Origin: Verrucomicrobia bacterium Tous-C9LFEB
GTDB lineage: Bacteria; Acidobacteriota; Terriglobia; Terriglobales; Acidobacteriaceae
DNA length: 64,000 bases
Direction: 5' to 3'
NCBI GenBank assembly: GCA_903970445.1
Contig: CAJCIP010000018.1
Coordinates: 23,545-87,544 of the forward strand
Part shown: positions 25,010-33,249 of the stretch, one piece after another
Numbering within the stretch: the first letter of the stretch is position 1
Layout: each line of letters starts with the position of its first letter
Program-made: the position numbers and the translations under genes
Notes under the pieces: generated by a model
The model's input: only the letters and a program-made list of their open reading frames with translations
What the model was told of the DNA's origin: nothing
The model's database searches: none

Positions 25010-27163
25010 TTACGCGGGGACGCCGAGTTCCTGGTCCTTGTACTGCAATTCATAGAGCTTGTGGTAGAGACCGCGCTGGGCGAGGAGTTGCTGGTGCGTG
25101 CCTTGCTCGCGCAGCTGGCCTTTGTGCATGACGAGGATGGTGTCGGCACGCTGAATGGTGCTGAGGCGATGGGCGATGAGGACGCTAGTGCGACCCGTGA
25201 TCATGCGCTCCAAGGCGGAGCGGACGCGGAGTTCGGTTTCGGTGTCGACGGAACTGGTGGCTTCGTCGAGAATGAGGATGCCGGGTTTGTGTGCGAGTGC
25301 GCGGGCGAAGGAGATGAGCTGCTTCTGGCCAGTGGAGAGTGTTGAGCCGCGTTCGAGGACGGGTTCGGCGAAGCCGCCGGGAAGTGTGCGGATGAAATCG
25401 CCTACGTTGACCTCGTCGGCGGCGTTAGCGACTTCGATATCGGTGATGGTGTCGGTGCCGAGGCGGATGTTTTTGGCGACGGTGCCGGAGAAGAGGAACG
25501 GGTCTTGCAAGACGACGCCGAACCGCTTGCGCAGGGTGATGAGGTCTTGCTCGCGGACATCTACGCCGTCGACGAGAACCTGCCCGGCTTGCACATCGTA
25601 AAAGCGCATCATGAGTGCGGTGATGGTGGTTTTGCCGGCGCCGGTGTGACCGACGATCGCGGCGGTGGTATCGGGCTCTACGGTGAAGGAGACGCCGCGG
25701 AGGATCCACTCGATGTTGGCGAGGAGAGGGTGTTGCGCGGGAGAGAGCCCCTCAGCGGCTAAAGCCGCATTCATGGTGAGGTCTATACGGACGGGCTGAA
25801 GCCCGTTCCCTGCAAGGCTTGATAGTGCTTCGATTTGTTCTGGTGTGAGTTGTTGATACGTGAACCAGACATTGCGAAACTCGATGCAGCCGGAGTTGTT
25901 GCCCTTGTGCGTGGTGGCTGGCGACTTGATGTCGGCTTCGGTGTCGAGGAGTTTGAAGACACGCTCTGCGGCGGCCATTGCGGCCTGGAGGATGTTGTAT
26001 TTGTCGCTGAGGTCCTGGATGGGCCGAAAGAAGCGTTGCGCGTACTGGATGAAGGCGATGAGGACGCCGAGAGTAACGGTGCCGAAGAGGCTATAGTGCG
26101 TCGTTACCCCACCCACCGCGCCAGGGTGCGGCGCGGTGAATGGGGCACCCAGGGTGTAGGTGTGTGCGGTGAGCCAGTGGAAGTGCTCTGAGTTGAGGAC
26201 GGAGAGGCCGCCGCGCCAGATGACGAGCGCGATGGCGATGGAGCTGAGGAGCTCGACCACAGGGTAGTAGAGCGAGTAGGCGAAGATGGCGTCGGTCCAG
26301 GCGAGCTTGTTTTCCTGGTTTACGGCGGAGAAGTCTTTGAAAGCGCGGGCTTCGCGATTGAAGAGCTGGACGACGCTCATGCCGGAGACGTATTCCTGCG
26401 TGAAGGCGTTGATCTTTGCGGTGGCCGCGCGCTGTCGGCGGTAGCTGTCGCGCACGTGTTTGCGGAAGAGTTGTGTGGCGTAGATGATGCCCGGCAGCAC
26501 GGCGAGCGTGAGCAGCGCGAGCGGCCAGCTCATCGAAAGCATGATGGCGATGATGTAGCCGAGGATGAAGATGTCTTCAAAGATGGCGAGCACGCCGGAG
26601 GTAAACATTTCGTTTAGCGCATCGACGTCGGATGTGACGCGCGTGACGAGGCGGCCGACGGGGTTGCGATCGAAGAAGGCGACGTGCATGCGCTGGATGT
26701 GGCGGAAGATCTGGCTGCGCAGATCAAACATGATTTTCTGGCCGGTCCACTGCATGAGGTAGGTCTGCACGAACTCGAGCAGGAACGTGAACACGAGCGC
26801 GCTGAGATAGAGGCCGCCGATCTGCGTGATCGCATGCGCAGAGTTTTGACTGAGGTGGCGCGCGAGCCAGCCGCGATGAGCGAGCGACTGCGGCGAAGGA
26901 GCGAGATAGTTGTCGACGGTGACTTTGACGACATAGGGACCGAAGACGTCGCTGGCTGATTTGATGATGATAGCGACCGCCGATAGGCCGACCTGAAGCT
27001 TGTACGGCCGCAGATAGACGATGAGCCGGCGCATGAGGCGGCTGTCATAGACCTTGCCCACGACGTCATCGTCGGCTTTGGCGTCGTGCGCTTGGTGGCT
27101 TGCGGGATTGTCGGGCGCAGGCTTTTTCTTGTCTTCGTCGCCCTTGTGGTTTGTATCCGCCAT
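25010..27163 (-). CDS. ABC exporter (permease-ATPase), with repeat-derived insertions
   Basis: 717 residues, a half-size exporter of the MdlB/LmrA type, normally about 600. The membrane domain spans about 35-350 (six helices). The ATPase domain has Walker A GHTGAGKTT, Q-loop VVLQDPFLF, signature LSTGQKQ and Walker B ILILDEATSSVD. Two extra segments break the normal alignment. One lies just before the last membrane helix (HFHWLTAHTYTLGAPFTAP to VGGVTTHYSLFG). The other lies at the start of the ATPase domain (LTPEQIEALSSLAGNG to HPLLAN). Both coincide with palindromic DNA repeats that are in frame. Substrate unknown. Confidence 0.88.
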   Translation of the reverse strand: MADTNHKGDEDKKKPAPDNPASHQAHDAKADDDVVGKVYDSRLMRRLIVYLRPYKLQVGLSAVAIIIKSASDVFGPYVVKVTVDNYLAPSPQSLAHRGWLARHLSQNSAHAITQIGGLYLSALVFTFLLEFVQTYLMQWTGQKIMFDLRSQIFRHIQRMHVAFFDRNPVGRLVTRVTSDVDALNEMFTSGVLAIFEDIFILGYIIAIMLSMSWPLALLTLAVLPGIIYATQLFRKHVRDSYRRQRAATAKINAFTQEYVSGMSVVQLFNREARAFKDFSAVNQENKLAWTDAIFAYSLYYPVVELLSSIAIALVIWRGGLSVLNSEHFHWLTAHTYTLGAPFTAPHPGAVGGVTTHYSLFGTVTLGVLIAFIQYAQRFFRPIQDLSDKYNILQAAMAAAERVFKLLDTEADIKSPATTHKGNNSGCIEFRNVWFTYQQLTPEQIEALSSLAGNGLQPVRIDLTMNAALAAEGLSPAQHPLLANIEWILRGVSFTVEPDTTAAIVGHTGAGKTTITALMMRFYDVQAGQVLVDGVDVREQDLITLRKRFGVVLQDPFLFSGTVAKNIRLGTDTITDIEVANAADEVNVGDFIRTLPGGFAEPVLERGSTLSTGQKQLISFARALAHKPGILILDEATSSVDTETELRVRSALERMITGRTSVLIAHRLSTIQRADTILVMHKGQLREQGTHQQLLAQRGLYHKLYELQYKDQELGVPA
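25755..25806. repeat. Double-palindrome repeat inserted in ABC transporter gene
   Basis: Two near-perfect palindromes, GCGGCTAAAGCCGC (25755-25768) and ACGGGCTGAAGCCCGT (25791-25806), 22 bases apart. This resembles dispersed intergenic palindromic elements of acidobacterial genomes, but here it is translated in frame as part of the exporter. Confidence 0.6.
26106..26146. repeat. Nested palindromic element inserted in ABC transporter gene
   Basis: Inner stem CACCGCGCC (26114-26122) pairs with GGCGCGGTG (26130-26138) across a 7-base loop. Outer arms ACCCCA (26106-26111) and TGGGGC (26141-26146) extend it. It is translated in frame within an extra loop of the transporter. Confidence 0.6.
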
Positions 27164-27256
27164 GTGTCCATTCTATTTGTGTGAAGATTTTGGCTCATAG
27201 AGTGCTCCGCCGGTGCATGAAAGAATGTTGGCGTGATCTTTAGCGCAAATGCGGAG

Positions 27257-28429
27257 ATGCTTGGAGTGTATGTCTCCGTGCCGTTTTGCCGGGCGAAATG
27301 CAGCTTCTGCAATTTTGCGTCGGGCGTGTCGTCGACTGAGGCCATTGAGCGCTACGTGTCGATGCTGTGCGCGGAGATAGAGAGCGCGAGCGAGAACGCG
27401 GAACAGCTGCGGGCGACGCTACCACGGGATGTAGACACGGTGTATTTCGGCGGCGGGACGCCGAGCTTGTTGTCGCCGCAGCAGTTCCGGAAAATCTTCG
27501 CGGCGCTGCGGGTTGATTTTGATCTGCGGGCCGATGCGGAGATCACGCTGGAGGCTGCTCCGGGACAGATTACGGATGACGTGCTCCATGAGGTTATGCA
27601 GCTTGGTGTGAATCGTGTGAGCCTCGGCGTGCAGTCGTTTGTGGATCGCGAAAGCGCGGCGGTGGGGCGAACGCACACTGGCGCAAGTTGTCTGGCGGAG
27701 ATCGCGCGATTACAGGCTGCGGGTATTTGGGATGTTGGCGTGGATGTGATTGCGGGCTTGCCGTATCAGACGGACGATAGCTGGGAGGAATCGCTGCAAG
27801 CCGCAGCTGGGGCCGCGCTGACGCACCTGAGCGTGTACATGCTGGAGATTGATGAAGACTCCAGACTGGGCCGTGAGGTGTTGGCCGGTGGATTGCGCCT
27901 GCATGCTCCGCGGGTGGCGGATGAAGATGCTGTCGCTCGGCGGTACGAGCGTGCGTGTGAGTTTCTGCCGCCGAACGGGTTCGGACAGTATGAGATTTCG
28001 AACTTCGCCAAAGCGGGATTCGAGGCTCGGCATAACCGGAAGTATTGGGAGCGAAAGCCGTATGTTGGTTTTGGACTGGATGCGCACTCGATGTTGCGGC
28101 GGAATGATGATGCGGTGCGGTGTGCGAATCCGGATGAGCTTGGTCTGTATGCCGGCGCGCGTAGCTGGCGAGAGATCACAGAGGTGGGGCTGAGGGATGC
28201 GTTTGAAGAAACGTTATTTCTCGGGCTGCGCATGTTGCGTGGCGTTGAGCAGGAAGATTTATTTGTTGCATACCCTGAGCAGTGGATTGCTGAGGCGGCA
28301 GAAGCGGCAGCCGAGTTAGCAAGGGAAGGTCTGATGATCGTGGATGACTCGAAGTGGCGGCTTACCCTACGTGGACGCCTGCTCTCAAACGATGTGTTCG
28401 GGCATCTGCTTGCGGGTGTGAATGCGTAA
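27257..28429 (+). CDS. hemW: HemW-like radical SAM protein
   Basis: About 390 residues from the ATG at 27257, where HemW proteins usually begin (MLGVYVSVPFC). A GTG at 27233 in frame is possible, and neither start has a good ribosome site. The iron-sulfur ligands C11, C15 and C18 (CxxxCxxC in CRAKCSFC) and the SAM-binding TVYFGGGTPSLL follow. NRVSLGVQSF and QYEISNFAKAGFEARHN are typical HemW segments. HemW is a heme chaperone that inserts heme into respiratory enzymes; it is often misnamed coproporphyrinogen oxidase. Divergent from the ABC exporter. Confidence 0.88.
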   Translation: MLGVYVSVPFCRAKCSFCNFASGVSSTEAIERYVSMLCAEIESASENAEQLRATLPRDVDTVYFGGGTPSLLSPQQFRKIFAALRVDFDLRADAEITLEAAPGQITDDVLHEVMQLGVNRVSLGVQSFVDRESAAVGRTHTGASCLAEIARLQAAGIWDVGVDVIAGLPYQTDDSWEESLQAAAGAALTHLSVYMLEIDEDSRLGREVLAGGLRLHAPRVADEDAVARRYERACEFLPPNGFGQYEISNFAKAGFEARHNRKYWERKPYVGFGLDAHSMLRRNDDAVRCANPDELGLYAGARSWREITEVGLRDAFEETLFLGLRMLRGVEQEDLFVAYPEQWIAEAAEAAAELAREGLMIVDDSKWRLTLRGRLLSNDVFGHLLAGVNA

Positions 28430-28457
28430 GAGTCCGCATGTGATGAAGTATCTGTGG

Positions 28458-28500
28458 CGGAGCGCGAAGCAGGTTCTTCGCTGCGCTCAGGCTGACAAAT
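28458..28500. repeat. Dispersed repeat remnant
   Basis: The stretch around gcaggttcttcgctgcgctc followed by aggctgacaaa resembles a short intergenic repeat that is frequent in acidobacterial genomes. Only one copy is in the window, so the call rests on memory of related genomes. Confidence 0.35.
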
Positions 28501-28551
28501 TCAAGTGCCTGTATCGAGAGTAGCGGCGTATGCGAGGAGAATGTACTGAAG

Positions 28552-29589
28552 GTGAATGATCGACGGAAACCCATAGATCTGCGAAGTGACACGGTAACGC
28601 AGCCAACGGCAGCCATGCGAGCGGCGATGGCCTCGGCAGAAGTAGGCGATGACGTTTATGGCGAAGATCCCACCGTGAACCGCTTGCAGGAGCTTGCCGC
28701 AAAGAAGCTCGGGCATGAGGCGGCGATCTTCTTGCCGACGGGCACCATGGCGAATCAGATCGCGTTGCGTCTGCACACCGAGCATGGGCAGGAAGTGATC
28801 TGCGAAGCGCGCTCGCACGTGGTCGATTGGGAGATGGCGATGATGTCGGCGTTTTCCGGATGCATGCCGCGCACGGTGGCGGGTGAGCGAGGCGTGATGC
28901 GGTGGGAGGTAATCAAGGCGCAGATCGCGCCGAAGATTTATTACCGTGCGCAGACCGGATTGATATGGGTAGAGAACACGCATAACATGGCCGGCGGAAC
29001 GGTAACGCGGCCGGAAGTGCTGAAGGAGATCTGGGCGGGTGCGCGCGAGGCGGGGCTTCCTGTGCATTTGGATGGCGCGCGAGTTTTCAATGCCGCCGCA
29101 GCGTTGGGTGTCGATATAGCGGAAATAACGCGCGGGTTCGACACCGCGATGTTCTCGCTTTCAAAAGGGCTAGGCGCGCCGGTTGGCTCGCTGCTGGTTG
29201 GCAGCCGCGAACGGATCGAGCGGGCGAGAGTTTTCCGCAAGGCGTTAGGCGGGGGCATGAGGCAGGCGGGCGTGCTGGCCGCTGCGGGAATTGTCGCGCT
29301 GCAAGAGATGCCTCAGAGGCTTGTCGAAGACCACGCCAACGCGCGGTTGCTGGCCGAAGCTGTAGCGAAATGTTCGGCAGCAGAGATCGATATGGCTTCG
29401 GTGCAAACGAACATTGTGATCTTTGCTTTGCCTGATGGCGATGCTCCTGCGTTCGTGAGCAAGATGAAGGATCGCGCCATCCTTTGCAGCGCCATTAGTC
29501 CCAAGCATGTGCGCTTCGTAACGCACTTCGATGTGAGCCGGGCTGATTGCGAGGTATGTGCGTCGTGCCTTGCCGAGTTGCTGCAGTAG
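28552..29589 (+). CDS. ltaE: Low-specificity L-threonine aldolase
   Basis: 345 residues, PLP-dependent aminotransferase fold. Starts [16 protein letters not shown] and [17 protein letters not shown] are diagnostic of threonine aldolase; K205 in [10 protein letters not shown] binds PLP and HLDGARVFN holds the cofactor. It splits L-threonine or allo-threonine to glycine and acetaldehyde. Start is a GTG at 28552. It lies downstream of hemW with a repeat remnant between, so probably its own promoter. Confidence 0.92.
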   Translation: MNDRRKPIDLRSDTVTQPTAAMRAAMASAEVGDDVYGEDPTVNRLQELAAKKLGHEAAIFLPTGTMANQIALRLHTEHGQEVICEARSHVVDWEMAMMSAFSGCMPRTVAGERGVMRWEVIKAQIAPKIYYRAQTGLIWVENTHNMAGGTVTRPEVLKEIWAGAREAGLPVHLDGARVFNAAAALGVDIAEITRGFDTAMFSLSKGLGAPVGSLLVGSRERIERARVFRKALGGGMRQAGVLAAAGIVALQEMPQRLVEDHANARLLAEAVAKCSAAEIDMASVQTNIVIFALPDGDAPAFVSKMKDRAILCSAISPKHVRFVTHFDVSRADCEVCASCLAELLQ

Positions 29590-29592
29590 CGG

Positions 29593-32500
29593 TCAAGCGG
29601 GCCAGTAGATGAAGCGCGGCACGGCGGGATAGTAGAGGCCAAGCATGATTGGGCGATCAGGTTCTTGTAAGGAGCGAAGTAGCGTCGCGTAGCCGGCGAG
29701 TTGGGGGCCGTATTTTTCGCGCTCCTCCTCCTCGAACCGCTCCGACGAGCGGGAACCCTGCTCGGTCGTCTTGAAGTCCACGATCCAGAGTGCATCGGTG
29801 CCGGTGCTCAGTGGATGTGCGCCGGCGAGGAATGTCCGGTCGACCCGCATTGTCGAGAGGCTTCCAGATGCGGAAAGCGTAAGTGTGGTCTCGCTGCCGG
29901 CGTTCTGCTTCGGGGTAAGGATCCAGCGACCTGTAGGGTCGACAAGCGCAGCAGTCAAGGTGCGCAAGGCGCGGACCGACTCGCGGGAGCAGACCGCAGG
30001 CGCAAGGCCCTCGCTACGCAAGCTGGCGAGGAGGCGCGGTTGCCATGAGGGAAGCTCGCGTTGAAGATCATCCGCAGTGCTGCCGTGATCCATACGATCA
30101 GCGATCAGTTCCAAGAAACGGTGAACAGTGTTGCCGTATGCGCGGATGGCGAAGGAACCTTCCGGACGCAGAACGACATCTGCACTTTGTGGAGCGGCGG
30201 CGGGCGTAGCGGGCAGACACTTTGCGGCGGCATCCGTGAAGCGTTTCGCGGGGTCGTAGCCAAGCGGCAAACGATGGAGCAGCGGTCGCGTGCGGCGCTG
30301 TGCCGGTGGTAGCTCTTCCGCAACGGCGGCGAGGGCCGGTAGTTCATCGTCCTCCACGTCTTCGACGTTCTCGTCGGAAAGCGGTACGCGCCACTTTTCT
30401 CCCAGATAGGTCTGGGTGAACTTCGCGAATTGCTGCGCGGCTGCGGGCCAGAAGCTTTTTAGCAGCGTGCCGGAAGGCGCAGCCAGCTCGCCGCCTTTTC
30501 TTCGTTCGCAGGCGGCGAAGAGATGCAGCTCCTCCTGCGCGCGCGTGCAGGCAACGTAGAGCAGGCGTTTGCGCTCTGCTTCCTCGCGCTTTTCTTTGGT
30601 GTCGCGTATCCACTTGCAAAGAGTGCTCGCCTTCTCGCCTTTTTCGTGAATCGGAGCGAGCAGGACCGACGCGTGTTCTCCATCAGCGGGATCGAGCTCC
30701 AGCCAATCGAGCAGAGAATACTGCGAAATCTGGCCTTGTCGTTCGAGCGCCGGTATGAGGACGACATCCCATTCAAGACCCTTAGCCTTGTGGATCGTCA
30801 TCATTTCTACGGCATCCGGCGCGGCAGATGGTTCGGCGTAGAGGCCCTTCAACGCTTCCTTCAAGACCCTGGGTTCAAGCCGGTCGCCATGCTCCAGCAT
30901 CTTGCGCAGCAGGGCCAAATATCGTTGCACGTTTGCGCGCTGCTCGGGCTGCAGGATGACATCACCGCCGAGCGAAAGCCACGTGCGCTCGACAAGCGCG
31001 GGCAAACTGCTTCGCCCGGCCCTGCCCTGCGCTGTGAAGAGAACAGGTGCAGCGCGGGATAGAAGCCGTTGGCCTTCCGCGCTGAGGTGTGAGGCGCGGG
31101 AGCGCATGAGTGAAGGAACCGTTTCCGCGCGAGCGTCCCGGGCCGACATCACCGAACCTTCGCCCGTGAGCGCGAGCAGGTCGGCTGCTCCAAGGCCGCA
31201 CCACGGCGCGCGCAGGACCGCGAGCCACGCGATGCGATCCGCTGGATGCAAGAGCGCGCGGGTGAGCGCGAAGGCATCGAGCACCTCCTGGCGTTCGCCG
31301 AGTTGTTCTACGTCTATAGCACGAAAGGGAATTGGCGCGCCGTTGACGGTGCTTTGGAACTCAGCGAGGACAGGCGCAAGATGATTGCGCGCTCGCGCCA
31401 GAACCGCGATGCGCCACGGTTTCTTTCTCCCTGGTGGCAGCGGTTTTTGTTGCCATTTTTCGACGACACGGCGAATTTCGATTGCCTCCTCCAGCGCGCG
31501 ACTCCGCCTGGCGTCGGCGTTCTTCGCTGAAAGTACTGCGGCATGCCATTCGACGCCTAAACTTTCGTTCGCCCGGCGCCCAGCGGCGGCGGAGACGAAT
31601 GGAACATCTTCCGCCTGGTTGTCGCGGGTCAGCTGTTGGGGTGATGGGAAAAGCCTGCTGAAGTCCTGGTTGAAGGTTTCCACCAACTTAGGTTGTGAGC
31701 GGAAGTTTGCTTTGAGTCGAAGAGCTTGAATCGGCACACTGCCAAGGCGCTCCTCATGAAGCACTCGAAGGAAGCGGCTGACGCGCGCCTGCCGAAACAT
31801 GTAGATGGATTGTTTGGGATCGCCGACAAGGAAGAGTGTCTGGCTGTGTCCGTCCCATGATTGTGTGAGCAGTTCCAGCAGCTCGTACTGCGCCGATGAG
31901 GTGTCTTGCATCTCGTCGACGAGCAGGTGCCGCAGCGTTCTTCCTGCGGCGGCGGAGAGGTCTGTAGCGCCGCCGTCTTCGCGAAGAACTTCGCGCGCGG
32001 CCAGGGACAGCTCTGAGAAGTCGCACTCGCCACGCTCGGCAAAAAGAATTTTCAACTCCGCCAGGGCGTGCAGAAGCAAGCGGAAGAGCGCCTTTGCGAC
32101 GCGCCATTGTGCATCAGGGTAGCGAGCCGGTGGTAGAGCGCGAATCTCGTGCAACGCACGCCAGCTATCAGGAGAAAGTGAGTCGATGAGCGCTTTGACG
32201 TCGGCTTGTTCGGCCTTCGAAAGCATGAAGCCGAGGTGATTTGAAGAAAAGCTTCTGCGCCACCCGCCATCTTTCGTGAGCAATAGATGCGCGAGGGCGG
32301 TCCAATGCTCTAGATGATCTGCTTCAGCGCCGGGTGGATGCGGTCTGCCTGCACATATCGCGATGGGTGAGTCGGCGGGATGATCGTGGTCGCTGCTCAT
32401 GCGGTGTGCGAGCAGAGCGAGGTCGTGCAATGCATCCGGTGGGAGCGCCGTGAGGGCACGCGACAGTCCCACGCAGATGATGTGCTGCAGGTTCGCTTCC

Positions 32501-33249
32501 AGTGGAGGGCGCACTGCAGTATCGAGCACTTCGTCAGATAGCGAAGCTCGGTCCAATGGAACAAGCTCCGCCCACTGCTCGCGTTGCGCGAGCATGGTGG
32601 CGAGCAGCGTTTCACAGTTCGTCAGGTCACCGTCGCGATGGAGAAGGATGGTTTGCAGGGCGTCGTGCAGGACGCGGTCGGGTCCGCCAAGATGCATAAG
32701 CGTTCGCCGGGCAGCAAGGCGGTAGAGTGGACGCGCATCGTCGACAGGTTTGCCTGCGCTGCCGCTACCGGACAGCAAAGGAAGCGCACTTGCGATGTCA
32801 CCGCACACCGCGTCGATGGTGCGAATGCGGAGCTGACTCGGATCTTCGAGCAAGCCCCACCCCAACTGCCCACCCCGAGCGAGAACCTGCTGTGCGAAGT
32901 CGCGCGTTGCCCGTTCGAATGCACGGGCGGAGTCGGCTGCCGGCACTTCATTCTTCGCGGCTTCCAACTGCTCCAGCACACGGGCGCGGAGTTCTGCAGT
33001 CGCCTTGCGGGTGAAGGTAATGGCAAGCACCTCGTCGGGGTGCGAGACGGACTTGCCGGCGAGCAGCTTGAGATATCGCTGCATCAGCAGCCCGGTTTTG
33101 CCGGAGCCGGCAGGTGCTTCGACGACCCACGATGCGGATGTGTCGAGCGCGAGGGAACGCTCGTATTCGTCGGCGACGGGCGGATCGTGTGTGACGAGTT
33201 CTTCCTCAGGCGCGAGACGAGAGATTGGAAAGAGGATGAGATTATCCAC
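29593..33249 (-). CDS. addA: AddA-like UvrD-family helicase-nuclease
   Basis: 1,218 residues. Walker A APAGSGKT (45-52), Walker B VDEMQDTSSAQYELLELL, motif III GDPKQSIYMFRQA and motif IV-VI (MTIHKAKGLEWDVV, YVACTRAQEE) define a superfamily 1 helicase. The C-terminus carries a RecB-type nuclease motif (RVDRTF, then ALWIVDFKT and PQLAGYA). With AddB it would resect double-strand breaks for RecA loading. The start overlaps the end of the AddB-like gene by 8 bases, so the two are made together. Alternative names in databases are UvrD-helicase domain protein or RecB-like. Confidence 0.88.
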   Translation of the reverse strand: MDNLILFPISRLAPEEELVTHDPPVADEYERSLALDTSASWVVEAPAGSGKTGLLMQRYLKLLAGKSVSHPDEVLAITFTRKATAELRARVLEQLEAAKNEVPAADSARAFERATRDFAQQVLARGGQLGWGLLEDPSQLRIRTIDAVCGDIASALPLLSGSGSAGKPVDDARPLYRLAARRTLMHLGGPDRVLHDALQTILLHRDGDLTNCETLLATMLAQREQWAELVPLDRASLSDEVLDTAVRPPLEANLQHIICVGLSRALTALPPDALHDLALLAHRMSSDHDHPADSPIAICAGRPHPPGAEADHLEHWTALAHLLLTKDGGWRRSFSSNHLGFMLSKAEQADVKALIDSLSPDSWRALHEIRALPPARYPDAQWRVAKALFRLLLHALAELKILFAERGECDFSELSLAAREVLREDGGATDLSAAAGRTLRHLLVDEMQDTSSAQYELLELLTQSWDGHSQTLFLVGDPKQSIYMFRQARVSRFLRVLHEERLGSVPIQALRLKANFRSQPKLVETFNQDFSRLFPSPQQLTRDNQAEDVPFVSAAAGRRANESLGVEWHAAVLSAKNADARRSRALEEAIEIRRVVEKWQQKPLPPGRKKPWRIAVLARARNHLAPVLAEFQSTVNGAPIPFRAIDVEQLGERQEVLDAFALTRALLHPADRIAWLAVLRAPWCGLGAADLLALTGEGSVMSARDARAETVPSLMRSRASHLSAEGQRLLSRAAPVLFTAQGRAGRSSLPALVERTWLSLGGDVILQPEQRANVQRYLALLRKMLEHGDRLEPRVLKEALKGLYAEPSAAPDAVEMMTIHKAKGLEWDVVLIPALERQGQISQYSLLDWLELDPADGEHASVLLAPIHEKGEKASTLCKWIRDTKEKREEAERKRLLYVACTRAQEELHLFAACERRKGGELAAPSGTLLKSFWPAAAQQFAKFTQTYLGEKWRVPLSDENVEDVEDDELPALAAVAEELPPAQRRTRPLLHRLPLGYDPAKRFTDAAAKCLPATPAAAPQSADVVLRPEGSFAIRAYGNTVHRFLELIADRMDHGSTADDLQRELPSWQPRLLASLRSEGLAPAVCSRESVRALRTLTAALVDPTGRWILTPKQNAGSETTLTLSASGSLSTMRVDRTFLAGAHPLSTGTDALWIVDFKTTEQGSRSSERFEEEEREKYGPQLAGYATLLRSLQEPDRPIMLGLYYPAVPRFIYWPA

